Below, piece after piece: positions 21,724-28,871 of a DNA stretch of 64,000 nt (positions within the stretch are counted from its first letter, which is position 1; each line of letters opens with the position of its first letter). The position numbers and the translations under genes are program-made. The notes beneath the pieces were generated by a model. The model was not told where the DNA came from and made no database searches. It saw nothing but the letters and a program-made list of their open reading frames with translations. Source of the stretch: Ustulina deusta (lineage: Eukaryota > Ascomycota > Sordariomycetes > Xylariales > Xylariaceae). The stretch lies in assembly GCA_023159155.1 (NCBI GenBank), contig JAJNNX010000013.1, positions 124,001 through 188,000 of the forward strand, read 5' to 3'.

Positions 21724-23771
21724 ATGATATTGAACCGGCGACGGTCAACATCAACGACGTCCGATTCGGCTGGTCGCATTACCGCCAACCTTCTTCTATC
21801 TTTCCTAGCGATATCCGCCGCCTCTCCTGCAGCCGCTTCTGTATCCGATCCCGATTCCATATTCTCGGATAGTCCGATATTAGCCCCCTTGGTGCCAGAA
21901 CCCCCTCCTCCTGCTGAGCACACCTTTGTATACCACCCCTTATCCCAATGCTGCGGTGCTCTTGCTAATCCCGTGCCTAGACCCTTCGCCATATCCTCCA
22001 TCACGGAACCTACCGACACCCTGGTCTCCATCGAAGACGAGATGTCCGACAGCTGGAGGCCCAAGTATGGCTCGCTGCCGAGGATAACCATCCTCCCGAA
22101 CGGATCACGGCTCTCAAGGCGAAGAGTCGCGCCCAGAAGATAGAACGCCTGGTTGACAGGCGGCCAAGCACCATAGACCCTTTAGTTGCTGCAGCCCGCC
22201 AGCGAGGTTATGTGTTTGCGAGCTCGCCGTCCGCCTGGACCATCGACGATGTCCCTGCTCCCGATGTTACCGACAAGGAGACAGTCCTCACCATGGCTTT
22301 AATAGTAGCGAACGCCTACGTAGAGACCCCCGACTTACCGGACTGGGAAGAGGTTGGCGAACCCTTCAACCGGACTGAAGATTTCGGCTGGGAGTCTGAT
22401 GGGCTCCGTGGGCACATATGGGGAGATGAGACGAACTCTACCATCGTTATCGGTCTGAAAGGCACCACGCCCGCCGTTTTTGATGGCGAAGGGACAACAA
22501 CAAATGACAAGATCAATGATAATCTATTCTTTAGTTGTTGCTGTGCGCAGCAGGGACAGTGGACATATCGACAGGTTTGCGATTGTGCCACAGGGACATA
22601 CTCCTGTAATAACACCTGTGTCCGAAAGGCCTTGCGCGAGGAGAATCGCTATTACCAAGCTGCTAGAGAGCTCTACAATAACGTCACTGAGCTTTACCCA
22701 AATTCCAATATTTGGGTTGCCGGCCACTCCCTCGGTGGCGCTGTCAGCTCTATGGTTGGTCTCACATACGGTGTGCCCGTCGTGACATTCGAAGCTGTGC
22801 CGGAAGCACTAGCAGCCTCGCGTCTCGGACTACCGGTTCCTCCCCACGGCGACCCTGAGTTTCCCCAAACCCGTCAATACACAGGAGCATACCACTTCGG
22901 TCATACTGCGGATCCCATTTACATTGGCACATGCAACGGCGCCACTGCCTCATGTTCATATGGTGGCTATGCCTTAGAAACAGCTTGTCATGCAGGGTTT
23001 GAGTGCACATATGACACTGTAGCTGACCATGGCTGGCGTGTGGGCATCGGAACGCATAAAATCCGTTCGGTGATTAACGACGTGATCAAGAAGTATGATA
23101 CTGTCCCGGAATGCCAATACACTCCAGAGTGCAGAGACTGCGCTTCTTGGAAAATGTATGAAAGCAACAGCACAGATGGGACAACCACAACCACAACCAC
23201 AACCACAACCACAACCAGGTCGACGACCTCGAAGACTCGCACTCGAACAGCAACCTGCGAGACTCCTGGTTGGTGGGGCTGTAATGATCAGACGACAACG
23301 ACAGACGCCACTACCACGCCGACTTCCGAAACCACGTCAACATCAACCTGCAAGACCCCGGGTTGGTTTGGATGCAAGGACAAAACCACAACCACCGAGA
23401 CAACATCTTTCCAGACCACTCCCACTATTACATCGACAACGACTTGTGCTACGCCTGGTTGGTTTGGGTGCAATGACAAAACCAATACCACATCCTCCCA
23501 ACCCACTGCTACTGTTACGTCAACGACTTGCGATACGCCGGGCTGGTTTGGGTGTAAAGACACAACTATCATAACCACGACGACAACATCACAATTTCAT
23601 GAAATCACACCACCGCCCTCTATTCCTACAGCCACTTTCTCTGAACAAGTGCCAGTCACCATTCCGCCAAAGTCGCATTGTATCGAAAAGCATTGGTATG
23701 GAACATGCAAGAAATGGGCACCAGATGGCGAAGGGGACGCAGCCGAAATGTGGAAGAATGACGAGATCTAG
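21724..23771 (+). CDS. ATG15: Autophagic/Cvt-body lipase ATG15
   Basis: Atg15 is a membrane-anchored phospholipase that breaks down autophagic bodies and MVB vesicles in the vacuole. Two exons (21724-21927, 21981-23771) flank a 53-nt intron with a GTATAC donor; the join gives [16 protein letters not shown], as in other fungi. The product has 664 residues. A basic N-terminus (RRR at 5-7) and hydrophobic stretch (about 18-38) form the signal anchor. The alpha/beta-hydrolase core has [20 protein letters not shown], a Cys-rich loop, the nucleophile elbow GHSLGG (Ser318) and [12 protein letters not shown] (Asp379 is a candidate triad residue). The lumenal tail (about 460-640) is Thr-rich and carries four copies of C-x-TPGW(F/W)GC(K/N)D, with the first Cys near 494, 525, 557 and 585. 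The true start is this ATG; the frame further upstream has only a GTG. Confidence 0.94.
23181..23216 (+). repeat. Coding microsatellite (ACAACC)6
   Basis: Six exact copies of ACAACC encode an uninterrupted Thr run in the ATG15 tail. Hexamer slippage here would alter tail length in frame. Confidence 0.85.
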
Positions 23772-24480
23772 GAAAGAATCGTTGCAAGTAGCATTGCTTC
23801 ACAATTGGATGATTACTCTTGTACATAAACACGAACACAAACTTAGAGAACACAATGCCGACGAGTGCATGCTAATAGACGCTTGCATTTGATAATACAT
23901 CTAGCCATTATCTGCAGAAAAATATCGTAATTATCTTGAAGGTACATGGAACGAACTAGGCTTTCTAGATTATCCGTAGCAGCCTGCAGGTACAACTTCT
24001 GATAGCTAATGTCATTTCGCCCAAATGGTTGTAACGACGATCAGGGTTAGCAGACTACCTATACGCTCTACTTACACAGGCATGCAATACGTTCCTCGGC
24101 GTTGCTGATAAGTTTATTATTTACCAGCCGACAGAAGAAGCCTACTTACGCAGTAATCCATACACGGCTCCCATATATACAACCACCAAGACAAGAGAAG
24201 AAGAAGAAGAAAAAAAAGAAACAATGGAAACAACAGAAACAGAAACAGTATTATTATTATTTCCTCCACCAAATTTTTATTTCTTAAAATTTTATTTTTT
24301 TCCCTTTTCTTTTTTATCTAAATCCCAACGAACATCCCAACCAGCAACATGCAAACCTAACCCCATACATACATACATACATACATATCTCGTTTTTGTT
24401 TCCGTGGGAAACCAGACGAGAAAGAAAGAAAGAAAGAAAGAAAGGAGGCCGTCTGCTTCCTTTCTTTCATGTTTGTCTCC
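23772..24480. other. 3' regions of convergent ATG15 and ADE5,7, with microsatellites
   Basis: No gene is present. Simple repeats include a purine-rich GAAGAA/AAAAG block near 24195-24225, a CATA run (24364-24387) and a GAAA run (about 24420-24444), the last two close to the ADE5,7 stop codon. Confidence 0.7.
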
Positions 24481-26880
24481 TTACCAGGACTCCAAGCCCT
24501 TCAGCACGCACGCCTCGCGGCCCGGCGCGCGCGGGACGAGGTTTCCAATCGTGTAGACGATCTCGCCTTCGTCGCGCAGGGTGCGGGCGACGTGGTCTGC
24601 GTCGGCGGCGGCGACGACGGCGACCATGCCGACGCCGGTGTTGAAGGTGCGCGCCATCTCGGGGGCGGCCACGTTCCCGGCGCTCTTGAGCCACTTGAAG
24701 ACGGCCGGCAGGTCCCAGGCGCGGACGTCGATCTCGGCGGCGAGGTGCGGGGGCAGCATTCTCGGGACGTTCTCCGTCAGTCCGCCGCCCGTGATGTGCG
24801 CGAGGCCCTTGAGGTGCGGGAGGGCCTTGAGCACGGAGCGCACGTAGATCCGGGTTGGTGTTAGCAGGGACTCGCCGACGGTGGGGGTGAGTGTTGAGGA
24901 GGAGGAGGAGGAGGGTGGGGGGATCCAAGGGGCGGGCGCCGAGTAGGAGAGGTTCTCGCGGGCGAGGATGCGGCGCACGAGGGAGAAGCCGTTGGAGTGC
25001 ACGCCTGAGGACGCTAGGCCGAGGAGCACGTCGTCGGGCCGCATGGCGTCGAGGCGTGGGAGGCGGTTCCCGGGACGCATGGCGCCAATGGCGGCGCCGG
25101 CAGCGTCGTAGTCATCCGCGCTGTACATGCCGGGCATCTCGGCCGTCTCGCCGCCGACGAGCGCGCAGCGGGCCTCGCGGCAGCCAGCGGCCACACTCTC
25201 GACGAACTGCGCGGCGACCTCAGCGTCGAGCTTGCTGCAGCCGAAGTAGTCGAGGAACATGAGCGGCTCGGCACCCTGCACGACTAGATCGTTGACGTTC
25301 ATGGCCACGAGGTCGATGCCTACTGTGCGGTGGTTCGAAGTCGCCTGCGCGATCATGAGCTTCGTGCCCACGCCGTCGATGGCGCCCACCATGATCGGGG
25401 CATCACTGGAGAAACCCGCCTTCGAAAGATCGACCTCACCGCCGAAGCCGCCGATCTCGGCATCTGCGCCGGGACGCCGCGTCGAGCGGACCGCCGTGCG
25501 GATTCGCTCCACGAGTTTGTTTCCGGCGTCGATGCTGACTCCGGCTTGTGCGTATGTCAGGGCTTCCTTCGTATCGGCTGTAGGTTTGAACGCCCGGTGC
25601 GCGATGTCTTTGCGATAGTACATGTCCTTAAAATGGATGTGCTTGACACCTTCGTAGGCCTTGTCCACTGCTGCTTGCAAGCTTTCGCTAGCCGTGGCGC
25701 TTGCCGCTATGACTCGACCGCCTGCTGTCTGGAGCTTGCCGTCCGTTAAATTGGTGCCCGCATGGAAGAAGTAGACATCCGAAGGTGGGGTTTGGACGGT
25801 GATCTCGTTGCCCTTGGCATAGGACTCTGGGTAGCCGCCAGCGGCGACGACAACTGTCGTGCTAAACTCGTCTTTGATTTTGATCGATACGCTATCGAGA
25901 TGACCTTTTGAACAAGCGAGCATGATCTTAGCTAGATCAGTGTCATCAGATAAAAGGGGTAAGACTGTCTGAGTTTCGGGATCGCCGAATCGCACATTGT
26001 ACTCAAGCACTTTGGGCCCCGAAGAGGTAATCATAAGGCCTGTGAAAAGAACGCCCTTGAAGGGCATTTCATCCTTACGCATGCCGTCAATGCTAGGCTG
26101 GATAATATCGCGGTCAATTTGCGCTACAAGCTCCGGTGTGGCAATATTAGTCGGTGCGTAGCAACCCATGCCTCCTGTGTTGAGACCCGTATCGCCTTCG
26201 CCGACTCTCTTATGGTCTTGGGCGGGAGGGAGAGATTTGATCGTGTACCCATCACTGAAAGTCAGGATGCTCAGCTCATCGCCAGTCAGGAATTCCTCAA
26301 TGACAACCTCGTCTCCCGCAGAGCCAAATTCCCGGTTGAGCATGATGTCTTTGAGTGCCTTATGGGCTTCATCTTTTGTTGTGGGGATGATGACTCCTTT
26401 GCCGGCAGCAAGGCCGCTGGCCTTAATGACAACGTCGTGTTGAACACTGTCAAGATACTGGCGGGCCCTCTGGTAGTCGGAGAAGTTCTCATAGGCGGCA
26501 GTCGGGATATTGTGTTTCTTCATGAAGTCTTTCGAAAAGGTCTTGCTACCCTCCATATAGGCGGCGGCCTTGGACGGGCCGAAGCACTTGATGCCGGCAT
26601 CTTGGAAGAAATCCACGGCGCCAGCAACCAGAGGCGCTTCAGGGCCAGGGACAACGAAGTTAATGTTGTTCTTTCTCGCCAGATCCAGGAGCGCAGGGAA
26701 GTCTTCGGCGGACACGGAAGCGTTGTTGGTGGTCTTAGAGCACGTTGCTGTGCCTCCGTTGCCCGGCACTGCTATTATGGATTCAACCAGCGGCGACTGG
26801 CTCAACTTCCAGGCAATGGCGTGCTCCCTGCCTCCATTGCCAATGAGCAGGACACGAAGAGGATTGGGCTGTACACCCAT
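24481..26880 (-). CDS. ADE5,7: Bifunctional GAR synthetase / AIR synthetase (purine biosynthesis)
   Basis: This fused enzyme catalyses two steps of de novo purine synthesis: phosphoribosylamine plus glycine to GAR, and FGAM to AIR. It is a single exon of 799 residues. The GARS half (1 to about 430) has LLIGNGGREHAIAW (11-24), an ATP-grasp region with KASGLAAGKGV, and GVLFTGLMI/EYNVRFGDPETQ. The AIRS half (about 440-799) has GVGTKLMIAQ, GIDLVAMNVNDL, LVGGETAEMPGMY, SSGVHSNGFSLVR and HITGGGLTENVPRML. The start at 26880 is the first ATG; the frame upstream begins only at TTG. The AIRS half is visibly much richer in G/C at third codon positions than the GARS half, and it contains a poly-Ser insert from a GAG/CTC run. 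The gene is divergent from CAB5, with 656 bp between starts. Confidence 0.96.
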   Translation of the reverse strand: MGVQPNPLRVLLIGNGGREHAIAWKLSQSPLVESIIAVPGNGGTATCSKTTNNASVSAEDFPALLDLARKNNINFVVPGPEAPLVAGAVDFFQDAGIKCFGPSKAAAYMEGSKTFSKDFMKKHNIPTAAYENFSDYQRARQYLDSVQHDVVIKASGLAAGKGVIIPTTKDEAHKALKDIMLNREFGSAGDEVVIEEFLTGDELSILTFSDGYTIKSLPPAQDHKRVGEGDTGLNTGGMGCYAPTNIATPELVAQIDRDIIQPSIDGMRKDEMPFKGVLFTGLMITSSGPKVLEYNVRFGDPETQTVLPLLSDDTDLAKIMLACSKGHLDSVSIKIKDEFSTTVVVAAGGYPESYAKGNEITVQTPPSDVYFFHAGTNLTDGKLQTAGGRVIAASATASESLQAAVDKAYEGVKHIHFKDMYYRKDIAHRAFKPTADTKEALTYAQAGVSIDAGNKLVERIRTAVRSTRRPGADAEIGGFGGEVDLSKAGFSSDAPIMVGAIDGVGTKLMIAQATSNHRTVGIDLVAMNVNDLVVQGAEPLMFLDYFGCSKLDAEVAAQFVESVAAGCREARCALVGGETAEMPGMYSADDYDAAGAAIGAMRPGNRLPRLDAMRPDDVLLGLASSGVHSNGFSLVRRILARENLSYSAPAPWIPPPSSSSSSTLTPTVGESLLTPTRIYVRSVLKALPHLKGLAHITGGGLTENVPRMLPPHLAAEIDVRAWDLPAVFKWLKSAGNVAAPEMARTFNTGVGMVAVVAAADADHVARTLRDEGEIVYTIGNLVPRAPGREACVLKGLESW

Positions 26881-27536
26881 ATTTGGTATATCTGAAAGGC
26901 CTGATATTTTGTGGAGCGTTGTTGAGTGTGCCAAATAGCTCGCCGGCTGTCTTGCAGGCAGTGGTCGAAAATTATATATATGTCGCAAGCCTAGATTGAA
27001 ATATCGTAGTCGCGGGGGTTATTGTATGTGGGGAGGGCTTTCTGCCGACCAGCGCCAAATATGAGTCTAGGTAAAAGTAAAGAAGTAAAGGAAAATCTGC
27101 CTACCTCCTAGGTAAGTAGGCACTAGCTGCAGATGACGATGTCGGACCGGCTCCGCGAATATCCTCAAATTTTTTGCACTCAACTGGCAATGCCCCTCCA
27201 ATTAGGATCACAAGTACCCCTCCCCCGCAGTGGTGCTCCATGGCTGCAGCCCGATAAGCTGATAAGGGTGCCTAACAATAGACCTGATGTGGGTCGGTGT
27301 GGGCCATTCTGTGCCTGGGCGATCCGTAGTGTGCTGCCGTGTCAGGGACCCCTGTCGTGGCACTCCATCTCGAATTGAGCCTCGCAACAGCTCAACTTCA
27401 TCTCATGCTTGCTTGCAAGTTACTCCAGGCTTTACCGTGAACACAACCGCAGATCTCTGTGAAATTATAACCACCTCTATACCCCATATACTACTCAAGA
27501 CTAGCTAGATTGATCAACGCCGAGAATACAGCCAGT
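26881..27536. other. Divergent promoter region, ADE5,7 / CAB5
   Basis: The 656-bp intergenic stretch holds both promoters of two nucleotide/cofactor biosynthesis genes. It includes CTACCTCCTAGGTAAGTAGG-like spacer motif near 27100-27122 and an AT-rich tract at about 26970-26985. No gene or defined factor site was recognised. Confidence 0.55.
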
Positions 27537-28361
27537 ATGCTCTTCATTGGCTTGACCGGGTCGATCGCGACCGGCAAGTCTACAGTGTCATCCATTCTCT
27601 CATCGCCGCCCTATTCCCTGCCCATCATTGATAGCGACATCATTGCGCGAAAAGTAGTAGAACCCGGCACCCATGGCTACAACGCCATCGTCAAGCACTT
27701 CGGCCCTACCACTCCAGACTTACTAGTTCCCGTCTCCGAGTCCATGCCCGAGGACGGAGTGGACGGGAGAGGCAGACCACTGAACAGACCGGCCCTTGGC
27801 AGGCGTGTATTTGGGGACAGCGAAGAGCAGAAGACGAGCCGAGGCGTCCTCAACGGGATTGTGCATCCCGCGGTGCGCAAGGCGACATATAAGGCTATCC
27901 TACGGAACTACCTCCAGGGACACTGGGCCGTGGTGCTCGATGTCCCCTTACTGTTCGAGAGTGGCTGGGATAAGCTGTCAGGGGTGGTAATTGTCGTTAC
28001 GGTCAAAGACCCAGAGGTGCAGATGAAGAGATTGATGCAACGTGATCCCCATCTCAGCGCCGAAGACGCACGGAACCGCGTGCTCAGCCAGACCGACGTC
28101 AGGCTAAAAGCGAGAAGATGCGAGGCGAGAGGGAAGGGAAAGGGTGTGGTCGTGTGGAACGATGGATCTCGGGAAGAGCTAGAAGCCAATATTGATGCTT
28201 GTCTAGCAGATATTAGAAAGAGCAGCCCGCCGTGGTGGAACTGGCTATGCCTTCTCTGCCCTCCATTGGGTGTTGTGGCAGGAACTTGGGTATATTGGCA
28301 GAATATCAGGATAAACCAGAAATGGCACGGCATGGAACTGGAGGAGAAGGCGAAGCTCTAG
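27537..28361 (+). CDS. CAB5: Dephospho-CoA kinase
   Basis: The enzyme phosphorylates the 3'-hydroxyl of the ribose of dephospho-CoA, the last step of CoA synthesis. It is a single exon of 274 residues. The P-loop is GLTGSIATGKST (5-16), the substrate motif IDSDIIARKV is at 31-40, IVHPAVR is at 108-114, and LDVPLLFESGWD (134-145) is the family signature. MKRLMQRD (163-170) and SQTDVRLKARR (184-194) follow the LID pattern. The first ATG in frame is 27537; the frame upstream has only TTG. A Trp/Leu/Val-rich segment near 233-254 looks like a C-terminal membrane anchor, as reported for fungal relatives that sit on mitochondrial or lipid-droplet membranes; that location is inference. An insert at about 58-90 follows the nucleotide-binding core. 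Confidence 0.95.
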   Translation: MLFIGLTGSIATGKSTVSSILSSPPYSLPIIDSDIIARKVVEPGTHGYNAIVKHFGPTTPDLLVPVSESMPEDGVDGRGRPLNRPALGRRVFGDSEEQKTSRGVLNGIVHPAVRKATYKAILRNYLQGHWAVVLDVPLLFESGWDKLSGVVIVVTVKDPEVQMKRLMQRDPHLSAEDARNRVLSQTDVRLKARRCEARGKGKGVVVWNDGSREELEANIDACLADIRKSSPPWWNWLCLLCPPLGVVAGTWVYWQNIRINQKWHGMELEEKAKL

Positions 28362-28871
28362 TTTCCACCTGAAGTCTTGTTAGCGAGGACACTGTCATTG
28401 CGATAATCCAAGCAATCGATCATGATTATTCCTCGTTTATTCCTCATTGACGTCCATCAACTCCGAGCTCCTAGGTTAGGTACCTCACCCCACCACATTG
28501 TTGTCATCCCTCAGCAACCAACCCAGCACCTAATCTACCCTACCTACCTAGGTATTGTTCAAGTCCTCAATGGAGTGCACCGAATAAGCAGCAATAACGC
28601 ATTCGTCATTATTAAATCAGCAAACTCGACAGTGCAGGTGATTTAGTGCATACCCTGAGATTGCCGGCGGTTCTACCAGACAGGCCAGCCGTAGCTCATC
28701 CCACAAGCAACAGTCCGCATTGCCACTAATACCAAGATACATTCACATTTTTTCCAGGGCTTCTGCCGTTGTGGTTTCTTTTTTACCACTCTCACTCTTC
28801 ACATTCACTCTCTTTTCATACACCTTCAACATATCATCAAGGCGCGACTCAATTCTCATGGCACCGGCAGC
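28362..28871. other. Spacer between CAB5 and the GW-repeat gene
   Basis: No separate gene is seen. A pyrimidine-rich stretch at about 28770-28830 probably marks the promoter or 5' leader of the next gene. An upstream ATG at 28858 opens a 15-codon frame (stop 28903-28905) that overlaps the annotated start at 28872 in another frame. Confidence 0.55.

Noticed and set aside
26119..26895. 258-codon frame opposite ADE5,7
   Set aside because: It is antisense to a well-supported enzyme domain; no homology pattern.
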